From Gloeothece verrucosa PCC 7822 (GTDB lineage Bacteria; Cyanobacteriota; Cyanobacteriia; Cyanobacteriales; Microcystaceae): DNA of 64,000 nt. The stretch lies in contig NC_014501.1 of the NCBI RefSeq assembly GCF_000147335.1, forward strand, positions 868,001-932,000. Direction: 5' to 3'. A program made the position numbers and the translations under genes. Under the pieces are notes generated by a model that was given only the letters and a program-made list of their open reading frames with translations, ran no database searches and was not told the DNA's origin. Below, in pieces: positions 38,945 through 48,621 of the stretch; within the stretch, counting starts at the first letter, position 1; every line of letters starts with the position of its first letter.

Positions 38945-39658
38945 ACTGTCGCCTTAGCTAATCCCCCTTATGGTAAAGATTGGAAGCGAGATGAACCGGC
39001 AGTAAAACAAGAAGCTACCATAACAGGAAGCCGCTTTAGTGCAGGTACTCCTCGCATTAGTGATGGACAATTATTATTTTTACAGCATAAGCTTTCTCGG
39101 ATGAAGCCGCTAGAAAATGGGGGTAGTCGGGTGGCTATTGTTATGAATGGTTCTCCCTTGTTTACTGGAGATGCAGGAAGCGGAGAAAGTGAGATTAGAC
39201 GCTGGATATTAGAGAATGATTGGTTAGAAGCAATTATCGCTTTACCTGAGCAGTTATTTTATAATACTGGAATTGCGACTTATGTCTGGATATTAACGAA
39301 TGGACAACGCTTTGCTATCATCATTGATGAAGCCCACTCATCCCAAACAGGAGAAACCAGCCGCCAACTCAAAGCCGTCCTGAGTACCTCCCATTTAGAA
39401 ACAGCCGCCGCCGAAGAAGAAAGCATCGAAGACGACACCGAAGACAGAATAGAAGAAGCCGCCAGAACTAGAGGAAACCTGCCCAACCTCAGCTATTTTG
39501 CCTTTACCGCCACTCCCAAAGCCAAAACCCTCGAACTCTTTGGTACTAAACAACCCGATGGCACATTTGCCCCCTTCAGTCTCTACACCATCTGGCAAGC
39601 CATCGAAGAAGGGCTGATTTTTATGTCAGTTTTTATGTCAGTTTATGTCAGTTTTTGA
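38945..39658 (+). pseudogene. Fused remnants of type I restriction hsdM and hsdR
   Basis: The frame opens after a stop at 38942-38944 and reads [14 protein letters not shown], the methylase motif IV NPPY with its type I context. It continues through the HsdM C-terminal region to about YVWILTN at 39301, then switches within the same frame to Hsd[19 protein letters not shown], the DEAH helicase box, to about 39600. It ends in nonsense residues (repeats of a TTTTTATGTCAG motif) shortly before the tRNA repeat. Both domains lack their ends, so a deletion has joined two genes. It cannot be a working restriction or methylation enzyme. Confidence 0.75.
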
Positions 39659-39712
39659 GAATCTAAAATAGGTAGGTGTTTCCTAGAAGTTAATACCAGT
39701 AAGGGTTTGACG

Positions 39713-39761
39713 AATGGCTCAGGCGAGATTTGAACTTGCGACCTTGGGCTTATGAGTCCCC
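39713..39761 (-). repeat. Left attachment core: 49-bp direct repeat, 3' part of tRNA-Met(CAT)-like gene
   Basis: The 49-bp sequence is identical to 60967-61015. Read on the minus strand it gives an anticodon loop with CAT, a variable loop, a T-arm with a TTCAAAT loop, and the acceptor strand CCTGAGCCA. The 5' half that should pair with the acceptor is not found upstream on the minus strand, so this is a tRNA fragment and not a whole gene. It is the core-type site expected for a tyrosine integrase that targets a tRNA 3' end. Confidence 0.85.
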
Positions 39762-39817
39762 AGACAAGCTTTATACAAGTATTATACATCAAATGGTTTA
39801 GATAACTACAATAAAAC

Positions 39818-39839
39818 CTAGACTGAATCTAGACTGAAT
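39818..39839. promoter_or_regulatory. Tandem integrase arm-type sites near left attachment site
   Basis: CTAGACTGAAT occurs twice in perfect tandem. A similar pair, GACTAAAT-CTAGACTAAAA, lies beside the integrase at the right end. Matching 11-bp repeats just inside both ends suit arm-binding sites of the integrase. Confidence 0.6.
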
Positions 39840-39880
39840 TATGATGTAGCATCAAATAATCTTTCTGTATTATTTGCTTT

Positions 39881-40240
39881 TTAGCGACGGCATTTTACGA
39901 TATCGAAAGTCGTCGCCTCTCTTATCCATAAAACATGAGTGGGCTTAGTTTCTTTGTTGGTTAAGGTGAGTGTGAGTGAGTCAATTTCTCCATTGAAATT
40001 CAAGGTTTTTTCTAGACGGTATTCATCCGCTTCAACATTGTAAATTCCCCACTGCCAAAAATCGGGGTTATTAGCCGGCTTTGCTCGTAAATGCAGCAAA
40101 GATCCTTTTGTTAAACCAAAGTTTTCTAAAAAGGGGGAAAAATCAAGTAAAACAGAACTATCTTTTTGTCCTCTCTGAAAAGTAGAAAAATTTCCTTTGC
40201 CAATTTTTATTATAGTTGGGTCATATATTATTTGTTTCAT
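39881..40240 (-). CDS. Hypothetical protein at left end of element
   Basis: The 119-residue protein starts MKQIIYDPTII. It is beta-rich with no recognised motif and has the length of a small domain. The frame continues upstream to 40309, but this overlaps the divergent gene, so ATG 40240 is chosen. It is transcribed outwards, towards the left repeat, and is the only gene between that repeat and the large rightward operon. Confidence 0.55.
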   Translation of the reverse strand: MKQIIYDPTIIKIGKGNFSTFQRGQKDSSVLLDFSPFLENFGLTKGSLLHLRAKPANNPDFWQWGIYNVEADEYRLEKTLNFNGEIDSLTLTLTNKETKPTHVLWIREATTFDIVKCRR

Positions 40241-40317
40241 GGTTCTTTGCTTAAATCTATTTTCTTTTGTATCATAAAATATGTATGTACTTGTTTTTGA
40301 AAATTTCAAAAATTATT

Positions 40318-40659
40318 ATGGCTCAACCTTTGTCATCTATTTCAGGATGCTCAATAGACAATTCGACCCCCTCTAATCCGGTTTTAAGAATTCCTTACAG
40401 TTCTATCGCTGCTTCTATAACCTGGACAACTCCGACTATAGACAACTTAGATCCCTGGATTGAAGGCATACTTGCCACAGTAGCTGCTTACCAGTTAGCT
40501 AACCCCTCAAATACGGCTATAAATGTATTAATTGGGCAAAGCAGTTCTAATCAGCCGGCCTCTAGAAATGGTGTTGACAATCGTGCAAATTCTAGAAGAA
40601 TTATAACAACCTGGTCAACTCAAACCGTATCGCCGGTTATTGATGGAGATAATCTATAA
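40318..40659 (+). CDS. Hypothetical protein, first gene of rightward operon
   Basis: The 113-residue protein (MAQPLSSISGCSIDN...) is rich in Ser/Thr/Asn, which suits a structural or extracellular part. ATG 40318 is preferred over the upstream ATG 40267 that overlaps the divergent gene. Its stop overlaps the next start (TAATG), so translation is coupled. It belongs to a tight run of genes to 46319 that I read as particle or host-interaction genes of the element. Confidence 0.6.
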   Translation: MAQPLSSISGCSIDNSTPSNPVLRIPYSSIAASITWTTPTIDNLDPWIEGILATVAAYQLANPSNTAINVLIGQSSSNQPASRNGVDNRANSRRIITTWSTQTVSPVIDGDNL

Positions 40660-40895
40660 TGCCTCAAATCAGAAAAGCTAAAATTACTATGTCTGTTGAG
40701 GCTTTGATAATCGACCAAGAAGACGGACTTAATCCAACACACAGCCAGTTAGTGCTAGGTGATTTTCTTCAAAATCAAATTTATTTTCCTCCTTACAGCC
40801 TGGTAGGGGAAGCAAATGAGTTTAAATTTGATATTGAGTTAAAGTTTTTAAAAAAATCAGCCAAGCTAATCGATATAGAATTAACGAATGTCTGA
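40659..40895 (+). CDS. Hypothetical protein in coupled operon
   Basis: The 78-residue protein has no recognised family. Its start overlaps the stop of the preceding gene by 1 bp and its stop overlaps the following start by 8 bp. The tight overlaps on both sides support a true gene. Confidence 0.6.
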   Translation: MPQIRKAKITMSVEALIIDQEDGLNPTHSQLVLGDFLQNQIYFPPYSLVGEANEFKFDIELKFLKKSAKLIDIELTNV

Positions 40896-41727
40896 GTCTG
40901 ATCTTTGTTGTCAAGCTTTGGGTATTATTGGGGACTGGGATATTTATGTCAAAGTCCCTGTTTTAGTTCCGTCTAAGATCAAGTTCAATTGGAATGATGG
41001 CACAGGATGGCAAGAAATTAATGGGACGGATTATTTAATTCAACAATCAGGAGGGATAGGCTATGGAGACTTGGTTTTAGTCGCTTATACTTACACAATA
41101 AAAAATAGATCAAGAACTACCACAATTAACAGGTCTGGTTATTTTTATTATCCAGTAAGCATGATAATCCGTGACGAGGACGGGTGGATCAACCTTTATA
41201 TTGTTGATTATTTTGAGGAGGCTTTTATAATTGGGGCAGATCCATCACAAGGGGGAAGTATTTTAAATTATTCAATTCTTAATGTCACCCCAACTGGGTC
41301 GGGAGGAGGAACTACTCAATATAACCTTAAAATTTATGATAGTTCTATTCTTGTTTACAATCAAACTAGAACAACAAGCCCTACAGCCAATAAGGAATCA
41401 AAATACTGTATTTACCCTGATAATTGGCTTTTTTTAAGCACTTATCAAAATTACGATAGGGGAGCTTATTGCCAAGAATTCCCCAATAGAAACAAAAACG
41501 AGTTAAAACTAATTTCACCCCTCTTTATTGGGTTAGTAGGTTACCCTAATTTAGCTTCTGCCCAGTCTCCCGATGATTGCTCAGATCCTCCTCTTTTCAA
41601 GGTGGAGTGCAAGCCATATAAACGTTGTCCTGAAGGGTCTTGTGAGGTTATCTGTGGGGATATGGTGTGCTGTTATTCAGAAGAAGGTAATTTAGTAGAA
41701 AGCTTTCCATTAAGCCAACTTTATTAA
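40888..41727 (+). CDS. Hypothetical protein with Cys-rich C-terminus
   Basis: The 279-residue protein is beta-rich over the first 230 residues, with Gly-rich stretches (GSGGGTTQYNL). It ends in a cysteine-rich patch of about 45 residues with eight Cys (CSDPPL, VECKPYKRC, EGSCEVICGD, MVCC) that could bind metal or form disulphides. The overall look is of a virion or attachment protein, but no fold is recognised. Confidence 0.6.
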   Translation: MSESDLCCQALGIIGDWDIYVKVPVLVPSKIKFNWNDGTGWQEINGTDYLIQQSGGIGYGDLVLVAYTYTIKNRSRTTTINRSGYFYYPVSMIIRDEDGWINLYIVDYFEEAFIIGADPSQGGSILNYSILNVTPTGSGGGTTQYNLKIYDSSILVYNQTRTTSPTANKESKYCIYPDNWLFLSTYQNYDRGAYCQEFPNRNKNELKLISPLFIGLVGYPNLASAQSPDDCSDPPLFKVECKPYKRCPEGSCEVICGDMVCCYSEEGNLVESFPLSQLY

Positions 41728-41736
41728 AAAAAAATA

Positions 41737-42159
41737 ATGATTGAATTCTATAAAAGAAAAACCAACTATCTTCCTAATGGACGTAAATATTACACTAGAG
41801 AGACTATTAATACCCGTGAAGATGGGCTATTAGAGGAAAATCCTTATGAATCAAGACATTCAAAAATAGGGAAAATTTTTTTAGTCGCTGAATGGAATAT
41901 GTCAGATGGAGAAACAGGAATTTATCTTGGTTACAATGATCGAATTAATCAAGCCTTTGGTCATGGAACATTTGGAAAGCTAATAAAGGATTCTGGGTTA
42001 AATTTAAGAAACCCTAAGCATGAAAATATTATTAATTTTTTTGAAGAGAGATTGAAATTAGAATCCCTTGATATACCTATTTTGGGTTATCGCATAACTA
42101 AGGAATATGGGACAGATGAGTATGAGTATTTTGCTTTTGTTTTAAAAAAAGGAGAGTAA
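41737..42159 (+). CDS. Hypothetical protein
   Basis: The 140-residue protein is soluble, charged and without recognised motifs. It is spaced 9 bp after the previous gene and 3 bp before the next, so it belongs to the same operon. It may be a small structural or chaperone protein, which is inference from position. Confidence 0.6.
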   Translation: MIEFYKRKTNYLPNGRKYYTRETINTREDGLLEENPYESRHSKIGKIFLVAEWNMSDGETGIYLGYNDRINQAFGHGTFGKLIKDSGLNLRNPKHENIINFFEERLKLESLDIPILGYRITKEYGTDEYEYFAFVLKKGE

Positions 42160-42162
42160 GCT

Positions 42163-44709
42163 ATGGTAGGATGTGAATCTTTTTGTACTAAAGCGGAGTG
42201 TGCAGATCTAAAGGAACAAATACGTGCTATCTGGAATATATTAGAGGGTTTATCGTCGGCATTTTGTTCTAAAGAAGACTGTGTTCAACTTTGGGGGCAA
42301 GTTCTTGCTATTAATTATAAACTCGATAATACTTTAAAACTTCTAAATACTCACATAGACTCAAAAGCACCAGAAGCTCACAATGCTTGTTCTGAGGAAG
42401 AATGTAACCAAATAGAACGAAAAGCCGAAGAAGCTAAAGCGATAGCTTTGTTGGCTAAAGATTTAATAGAGGTTCACTCCGACCAACCCTTATCAGGCGC
42501 GCATGAGTTTGATTGCGATGTTGACGTTGACGTTAGTTTAGCAGCAAGCAAACAATCATCCTCACTAGTGATTTATACCTCTGTCTCTGTTTGCGGAAAA
42601 AAAGGATCAGACAAGGAGGAAATTACTCTTAACCTAAAAGATAACTCAGACGACTTTTGTACTAAAGAAGAGTGTGAAGAGTTAAAAAATCTAATTGGAT
42701 TGAATAACTTGAGGATAGGCGATTTACAAATCTCTCAATCTGCCCAACAAGAAGACATTGATAATCTAAAAGATAAAGTAGAAAAAACCAACCAAGATAA
42801 TACAGATATTAAACGTGGTGACATACCTATACCTATTTATTATGGCGATGGTTCGTTGGTTGGGAGTACAAAAAATTTTCCTAAATTCATTGGGGGAGGG
42901 GGTTCTATGGACTTAAACGACTTGATAGATAAATTAAACGAGATTCAGTTAGATGTTCATCAATGCTGTAACAATATTTCTTCTGTAGGAGATGCTGTTT
43001 CTACAGTAGGAGATTCAGTCTCTAACGTAAATGAGGGACTAAAACAGTCCTCACAAGTTTTAGGGGCACAAATGGATGTCAATCAAGATGAAGCTAGGAG
43101 TTGGTTTAATATAAACATCAACTCAAATAATCAACAAAGTGTTGATCTAAAAGAAGTTCTTTATTATCTGAAAAAGGTTGATTCTCTTTTGAATAAAGAC
43201 GATTCTGTAAGCACGGGAGGTTGTTCTTTAGATGCGGCTACGGGAATTAAGGTTTTTAATCCCACAAATAATAATTATCAAATCTCAAACATAAATGATT
43301 ATCTTAAAACTATGTTTGTTTATCTAAGAGAAATTCACAAAACGGCTTGTGAATCCAGTACAGGACAGCAAGCTGATGTAGAGAAAATTTGGAGGCTACT
43401 CGGTGGCGATAGCATTTTTACAGCTAACCCAGACGGAACCATTCAAGAAAAAATTCTGAACCTAGAAAAAGATATGAGAAAAGACATAGACAATATGTTT
43501 TATCCAGTTACAACGGATGCCATTAAAGGAGATAGATTAATTAAGCATCTGCCCGATTATTTAAGGGCTATAGGAGCGACCGAACACTATAGATCAGGTC
43601 ATTATAAGTATGATGAAAATTATAAGCTCATACCTGATATGACTATGAGTGTCCAGGAATTAAGAGAAGCCCTAAACTTACCCGAAGAAACTGAAATTGA
43701 TTTTAATCAACTAACCGAAGAACAAGAAGAACAACTTGCCACGCTTCAAATAGATGATGATGATGAAAAATGGAAATGGTCATATAACCAAACTATGGAA
43801 ACATTAGGTAAAATTCCTTTACGATTTAGTATTGCTAAGGATCATCCTTTGATACAAGACTTTGATATCAACTCTGTTGAATGGACTGAATTTAGCGCAG
43901 TGCCGCCGGGATTCTTTAAAACTTTTAGTGATGATAAAGGCTTCTATAAGGGAATAAGATATGTGCTTGCTGTTAAAGATGCTGAGAAAGATATTGATAT
44001 AGAAATATCTTCATTAAGTGATGGTGTTGTTGAGCTAATGGGTTTAATGATTGCTTCTATGACCAACGATAAGTTGGCAAAAGAAATGTTAACTAGACAA
44101 CTTATTGAAACAGCATCATTGAAGCAAATTTTAATGACTTCTTATAGTAAATTAGAAGCCGTGCAAGCTTATTTGGGTTGTGATTTTCGAGAAAAATCTG
44201 ACGAGTATGATCTTGTCTTTAATCCAACCCCCAATGATACAAGTGATCAGACACTTGAAATGATTGGTTTGCTCGAACCAACTAAAGTAAATTATAAAAG
44301 AGACATTTTTGGCAAAGGCCATAATGAAACACTTGAATCTAAGCTTAGAGAACTTCTTAATGCTGCCATGATAATAAAGGCTAAATATTGGCGACAAATA
44401 GCGTCAAATAAAAGCACTACTGTGGCAGATGAAACAGCTACTAAAGTAGATTTAAAGCTTAAATTTAAAAAAGCATTAGATTTAGGCGCTGAAATTTTAG
44501 GGGATGATAAAAAATCTCCAACTGAAGAAGAACCCAATAAAACAGAATTTGATGACTTTATCAAACAAGTTGAGTATGGTTTTGGACAAACCATAGGCGA
44601 TATTGATAATGATGGTAATACTAAAGATCCTTATGGACGAGATAAAAGTGAAAGACCCAAAATTCAACGCTTTAAAGACACAAAAGAGGAAAAAGGAGGT
44701 AATGTTTAA
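42163..44709 (+). CDS. Large element protein with four C-x4-C repeats and coiled coils
   Basis: This 848-residue protein is the largest product of the operon. Four near-identical short motifs, FCTKAEC, FCSKEDC, NACSEEEC and FCTKEEC, lie at about residues 7, 34, 75 and 165. They are spaced by helical segments in the first 200 residues, and coiled-coil-like stretches with Ser/Asn/Gln-rich parts follow. The C-terminal half is helical and acidic. No enzyme motif is seen. It could be a tape-measure, fibre or other structural protein, but I find no match to a known family. Its stop overlaps the next start (TAATG). Confidence 0.65.
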   Translation: MVGCESFCTKAECADLKEQIRAIWNILEGLSSAFCSKEDCVQLWGQVLAINYKLDNTLKLLNTHIDSKAPEAHNACSEEECNQIERKAEEAKAIALLAKDLIEVHSDQPLSGAHEFDCDVDVDVSLAASKQSSSLVIYTSVSVCGKKGSDKEEITLNLKDNSDDFCTKEECEELKNLIGLNNLRIGDLQISQSAQQEDIDNLKDKVEKTNQDNTDIKRGDIPIPIYYGDGSLVGSTKNFPKFIGGGGSMDLNDLIDKLNEIQLDVHQCCNNISSVGDAVSTVGDSVSNVNEGLKQSSQVLGAQMDVNQDEARSWFNININSNNQQSVDLKEVLYYLKKVDSLLNKDDSVSTGGCSLDAATGIKVFNPTNNNYQISNINDYLKTMFVYLREIHKTACESSTGQQADVEKIWRLLGGDSIFTANPDGTIQEKILNLEKDMRKDIDNMFYPVTTDAIKGDRLIKHLPDYLRAIGATEHYRSGHYKYDENYKLIPDMTMSVQELREALNLPEETEIDFNQLTEEQEEQLATLQIDDDDEKWKWSYNQTMETLGKIPLRFSIAKDHPLIQDFDINSVEWTEFSAVPPGFFKTFSDDKGFYKGIRYVLAVKDAEKDIDIEISSLSDGVVELMGLMIASMTNDKLAKEMLTRQLIETASLKQILMTSYSKLEAVQAYLGCDFREKSDEYDLVFNPTPNDTSDQTLEMIGLLEPTKVNYKRDIFGKGHNETLESKLRELLNAAMIIKAKYWRQIASNKSTTVADETATKVDLKLKFKKALDLGAEILGDDKKSPTEEEPNKTEFDDFIKQVEYGFGQTIGDIDNDGNTKDPYGRDKSERPKIQRFKDTKEEKGGNV

Positions 44710-46319
44710 TGACCCTTTCTTTGCCTAGATTTACTAATTGGAAAGCTTTAAGTAAGTCTCCATCTAATCGCTCAATGAAATCCTCAAAAGTCATAGCAAC
44801 AGGTGAATTGTTTAATGCTGTTGCTAGTGTATTTAACTTTATTGTTAGTGATTTGATAGGTGGTGCTTTTACTTGGAGTGCGACAAAAATATGGTCAATA
44901 CTTGTTGCTGGTGCAATTTTTGCATTTAACTTTAATTGGAATATTCCCGATGAGGATTTAGAAGCTAGATTTAAACAAGCTGAGATTGCCTGGTATGGTC
45001 AACTAGGATCGGCAATAGGAACAAGTTTAGGCTGGTTAGCCTGCGGGATTGTTCCTAGTTTGTTAATTATGTCTTTTAATGAGGCAATGGGTAGTCAGAT
45101 TTTATTAAGCGTAGGCGAGGAAGCTTACGAAGAAATGATAAGCGAGCTTTCTTTACTCATAAATATGGGGGTTAGAAATAAATGTAACCAGTTAATGGCT
45201 GAGATGTTTATTGGGTTTAGGTGGCTTATTAAGAATGCGGCTAATGGTTTAGAACCAGATACAGCATTAGGGGGCATTGCCACTAAGGTATTTCAATCTT
45301 TTCCCAAGCTTAAAGAATCTGCTAAATCGTGGGGCGATAAGGGATCTAAGCCTTGGGTATTGTCTCAAAAAATAGAAGAGTACATTGAAAGCTTACCTAT
45401 TGAGCAAAAATATCAAGAATTTTTTGAAGAATTACTTGATTCTTTTGGTGATTCTTGTATAGAGGCCGGCTATGTTGTTGCCGGTGGAATAGACGAGTTT
45501 CTAGCTAACCAAAGCGTAGCTCAAGCAATTAAACAACAACCTAACACAGTAGTTATTACGCCTAATAGATTGGCCCCAAACCAAAAACTTATTTTACATG
45601 GCACTACTGAACAACTAAAACAATCTATAACGGCTGCTTTGGCTAACTACCAAATTGTTGATGGTAAAGATATAGGCATTGATTTAGGAATGCCGCTTAT
45701 TGAACGCGCCCACAAACAAATCAGCGAGTATGTCATTACCCTTTTTCTTAAGTCGAAACAAAAACCCCCTTATGGCAGGGATGCTAAACAGCACCAAATA
45801 AAACTAAATTCAGCAAATAAGCTTAAATTTACTGATTTTGATAAAGTCATTAGGGCTTTAGGTGGTGGTGGTAAAGATGGTAATTTGGGCTATATGTATG
45901 GCCGGTTCTTTGGCCGTGCCCAAATGAGTGACGGCTCTACACTAGAGCTATGGTGTGATACAAGCGAGAACGTAAAGACAAGGATAGAAGCAATAGCAGA
46001 ATTAAGCGAAGCGACTATTCAAACCCTAAACATCACCGAAGAAATTAAAGACTATCAAAGAAAAAAAATTGAGGGTTTATCTAAAGACATTTATAGGGTT
46101 TATCCCTGGAAAGTGGAGGTGATACGAAAAACAAAAGTTTATGATGATTACGGTAAATCCTTCAACGATACCACAGGTAACCTTAAATCAACGAAGCAGG
46201 GATATTACGATCACTCTTACCCTTACACGCTGGAATTATGGCAAGGGCAAGAGCCGGCTAATTGGGATGCCGCTATGGCGGAACTAACCAAGTTGATACC
46301 ACTACCTAACCCAATTTAA
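44709..46319 (+). CDS. Membrane-associated element protein
   Basis: The 536-residue protein has an N-terminal half with two or three hydrophobic segments (about 38-80 and 95-125), then a soluble C-terminal region including GGGGKDGNLGYMYGRFFGR near residue 380. It is translationally coupled to the 848-residue protein. No homologous family is recognised. Position and membrane segments fit a virion membrane or injection-type protein; this is inferred. Confidence 0.6.
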   Translation: MTLSLPRFTNWKALSKSPSNRSMKSSKVIATGELFNAVASVFNFIVSDLIGGAFTWSATKIWSILVAGAIFAFNFNWNIPDEDLEARFKQAEIAWYGQLGSAIGTSLGWLACGIVPSLLIMSFNEAMGSQILLSVGEEAYEEMISELSLLINMGVRNKCNQLMAEMFIGFRWLIKNAANGLEPDTALGGIATKVFQSFPKLKESAKSWGDKGSKPWVLSQKIEEYIESLPIEQKYQEFFEELLDSFGDSCIEAGYVVAGGIDEFLANQSVAQAIKQQPNTVVITPNRLAPNQKLILHGTTEQLKQSITAALANYQIVDGKDIGIDLGMPLIERAHKQISEYVITLFLKSKQKPPYGRDAKQHQIKLNSANKLKFTDFDKVIRALGGGGKDGNLGYMYGRFFGRAQMSDGSTLELWCDTSENVKTRIEAIAELSEATIQTLNITEEIKDYQRKKIEGLSKDIYRVYPWKVEVIRKTKVYDDYGKSFNDTTGNLKSTKQGYYDHSYPYTLELWQGQEPANWDAAMAELTKLIPLPNPI

Positions 46320-46357
46320 ACAATATCCTTTTTTAAAATATTTTAAAAAACGTTTTT

Positions 46358-46381
46358 GAGATTATTTTTAAAAATAATCTC
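46358..46381. terminator. Perfect 24-bp palindrome between convergent genes
   Basis: GAGATTATTTTT pairs perfectly with AAAAATAATCTC and is followed by CTTTGTTTTT. It lies between the rightward operon and the leftward 73-residue gene, so it can end both transcripts. Confidence 0.75.
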
Positions 46382-46389
46382 CTTTGTTT

Positions 46390-46611
46390 TTAGAAAGGAG
46401 CGTCAATGCCATAAAGCTCTTTTATCAAATAACGCCTTTCTTTTGACAACTGCTCAAGCACTTGTTCTTCCGTCCACCCTAATTCCTCCATCCATCTTTG
46501 TAGCATTTGAGGTCTGGGTCGATACCAATTAATATGACCCCATTTTTTCTTATACCTTGCCATTGCTTTGCGAGTATTGCGATTTGCCTTGTCATAAAGT
46601 GGTGTATCCAT
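46390..46611 (-). CDS. Small hypothetical protein
   Basis: The 73-residue protein is basic at the start and ends with EQLSKERRYLIKELYGIDAPF. It looks helical with no recognised family. It lies alone on the minus strand between two rightward blocks. Such orphans inside prophage-like elements are often regulators or moron genes; that is a guess. Confidence 0.5.
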   Translation of the reverse strand: MDTPLYDKANRNTRKAMARYKKKWGHINWYRPRPQMLQRWMEELGWTEEQVLEQLSKERRYLIKELYGIDAPF

Positions 46612-46825
46612 GTCCTCTCTTAACTCTTTGAATATAATTCTATATTTTTAAATTAGTTTACAAAAATTTACAATCAATGCAAACAACCTTCAAGCCTAGT
46701 CACGACCCTTAATATTATATTACCTAGGCAGAAAGTTTGAGTATGGTTTTAAGCCGTTTTATAGGCTTGTTTAATTTCTTTTTAGACGTTAGTGTAAAAA
46801 AGAACAAACTGAAACAGAGAAAATA

Positions 46826-47593
46826 ATGCTCGAATTTCTTCAGCCCGGTAACGTGACGACAACCAAGGGTTTATTTATAGGTATTCCTAATTTACCTAAC
46901 TCCTTTACAGAAGATTATTTAACGACCCAAACTGCCGCTTATAAAAATGGAAGATTTATTCTCAGTGTTTTAGATAAATTTTCTGAGTTAATTACTGCGA
47001 CCGACTTTCTATCAAATCCTAACGAAACCAATAAACTAGGAGTCACTATAAGCGAGATTCCTATACGTGTTGATTCTGATACCGAGGATCGTCTAATTAA
47101 CATTAAATTTATTAAAGTACTGAACACCTTAACTAAATCAATTGTTACCCCTGATATAGGAGATCCATTAGATGAATCATTTCCTACAGGCAAGTTCGAT
47201 TTAAATGGTGTATTTCCCTTAGCTCAATTACTTAACGTTGGAGATTCGGTAAGCTATGCCGGTGCTGTAATTAGCGAAACAGTTCTATTGGCTAGTGGAT
47301 TAAGTTCTTTATCATTAACCGTTGACGGACTAGCCTTCTTGGAGGCTTTTCTTAGAGGCATTTATAATAATGTCCCTTCTCAAAGCGGCGGTATTACTTC
47401 GGTAATTCTTCCCTATGCCCGTCCTGTAGTAAGGGTAGAGCCTTCATCTTTGCTCAATAATGTTGTTTCATTTTTTGACGGGGTAGATGCCATCACTAAT
47501 AATATTTTTAATGTTCTGTTGTCTATTAATTTTTCTGTATCAATAAGAATGAAAATTACCTCGGATAGGACTACAGTTTCAACAACCACCTAA
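46826..47593 (+). CDS. Hypothetical element protein
   Basis: The 255-residue protein is rich in beta-prone and hydrophobic residues (ILPYARPVVRVEP, SVSIRMKI) and has no transmembrane signature of clear type. It starts a second rightward run with genes to 50110. The composition would suit a coat or tail component. No homologue is recognised. Confidence 0.55.
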   Translation: MLEFLQPGNVTTTKGLFIGIPNLPNSFTEDYLTTQTAAYKNGRFILSVLDKFSELITATDFLSNPNETNKLGVTISEIPIRVDSDTEDRLINIKFIKVLNTLTKSIVTPDIGDPLDESFPTGKFDLNGVFPLAQLLNVGDSVSYAGAVISETVLLASGLSSLSLTVDGLAFLEAFLRGIYNNVPSQSGGITSVILPYARPVVRVEPSSLLNNVVSFFDGVDAITNNIFNVLLSINFSVSIRMKITSDRTTVSTTT

Positions 47594-47664
47594 AATCAAA
47601 AATTAAGATTAAAAGTTTTTAGTCCTATTAAGCAAGCAACTTAAACAATTAAAAGGAGTAAAAA

Positions 47665-48309
47665 ATGTCAAGCTATACACGAGGAAAACTTAGGGATGTT
47701 TTAACTTTTGTGTTATTATATGACACGCCGGTCAATATTTATTACAATTGGAGTGCTAAAGATATCGCGACTCTCGCCGGAGTTTCTAAAAGTGATTTAA
47801 CAAGTCATTTAGGACATTTAACCACAGTTGCAAACACTAGCATAGTAATTGTAGGGGCCAGTTCACCAAAACCGCCTACAGTCAAAAAAAATATCAACAG
47901 AAACCCAACAGCGAAACAACAGGGTTCTGTATCTACCTTTTGTGCTAGAGCCTCTTTAAATACCGCCTTAGTGAACGGATGGAAACTTGCAGGTCACGGA
48001 AGAGTTACTTCTATTAAAAATAATGCAAGAACTGTAACTGCATTAGCCGGAATAAGTAACGGCGCAGTTTATGCTAGTCCTATGAATGCGGGAGACTATG
48101 CCGACTATAAAACAGAATTGGCATTAATAGATCCCGCTACAATCAATACTGCCAATGAAAGAAATTTAATTGTTCGAGGTGCTTCTAGACCTAGAGCAGC
48201 CCATGCTACAAAGACCTTAGCAGACGGTTCTACTATAAGCGGCTATTATTCTCCTGATGCACCAATCTTGGCTAATGGTTGGACTCCTGATTCTCCTGAA
48301 ATAACCTAA
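47665..48309 (+). CDS. Hypothetical element protein
   Basis: The 214-residue protein (MSSYTRGKLRDVL...) is preceded by AAAAGGAG, a strong ribosome-binding site that suggests high expression, as for a major structural protein. Its middle is basic (KKNINRNPTAK) and the C-terminus is Pro/Asp-rich. No family recognised. Confidence 0.6.
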   Translation: MSSYTRGKLRDVLTFVLLYDTPVNIYYNWSAKDIATLAGVSKSDLTSHLGHLTTVANTSIVIVGASSPKPPTVKKNINRNPTAKQQGSVSTFCARASLNTALVNGWKLAGHGRVTSIKNNARTVTALAGISNGAVYASPMNAGDYADYKTELALIDPATINTANERNLIVRGASRPRAAHATKTLADGSTISGYYSPDAPILANGWTPDSPEIT

Positions 48310-48324
48310 TCATTGAGGTTAATC

Positions 48325-48621
48325 ATGAATGAATTACTTTTACCTTGGATGCCGGGATTTTGGGAATACTATCATTCTGCCCCCCCTATTGATTGGCTAA
48401 AACAAGTGGATAAGCAAGGCGTTGTTTTTGTGGCCCCTAATCCCATTACGGGAGCATTAGACTATGTTTCTTGCCCAGAAGAATATTATGAGCGCGAAGC
48501 CGAAACCCAATCATGGATAGAAAATTCAATGATTGATCCTAACTTTGATCCTTTTGCTGATTGGTATCCTCTAAAAGAGCTAGATGAACCCATCATAAAA
48601 GAGGAGGAGATATTTATATGA
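48325..48621 (+). CDS. Small hypothetical protein
   Basis: The 98-residue acidic protein (MNELLLPWMPGFW) is followed directly by an overlapping ATGA start. ATG 48325 is chosen because TGAGG lies upstream; an upstream in-frame ATG would overlap the previous gene closely. No motif recognised. Confidence 0.55.
   Translation: MNELLLPWMPGFWEYYHSAPPIDWLKQVDKQGVVFVAPNPITGALDYVSCPEEYYEREAETQSWIENSMIDPNFDPFADWYPLKELDEPIIKEEEIFI

Noticed and set aside
38945..39658. Functional type I restriction or methylase gene
   Set aside because: It lacks the N-terminal methylase region and most of the helicase, and starts straight after a stop.
39713..39800. Complete tRNA-Met gene at the left repeat
   Set aside because: The 3' half is clear, but no GGCTCAG acceptor strand or D arm lies upstream on the minus strand.
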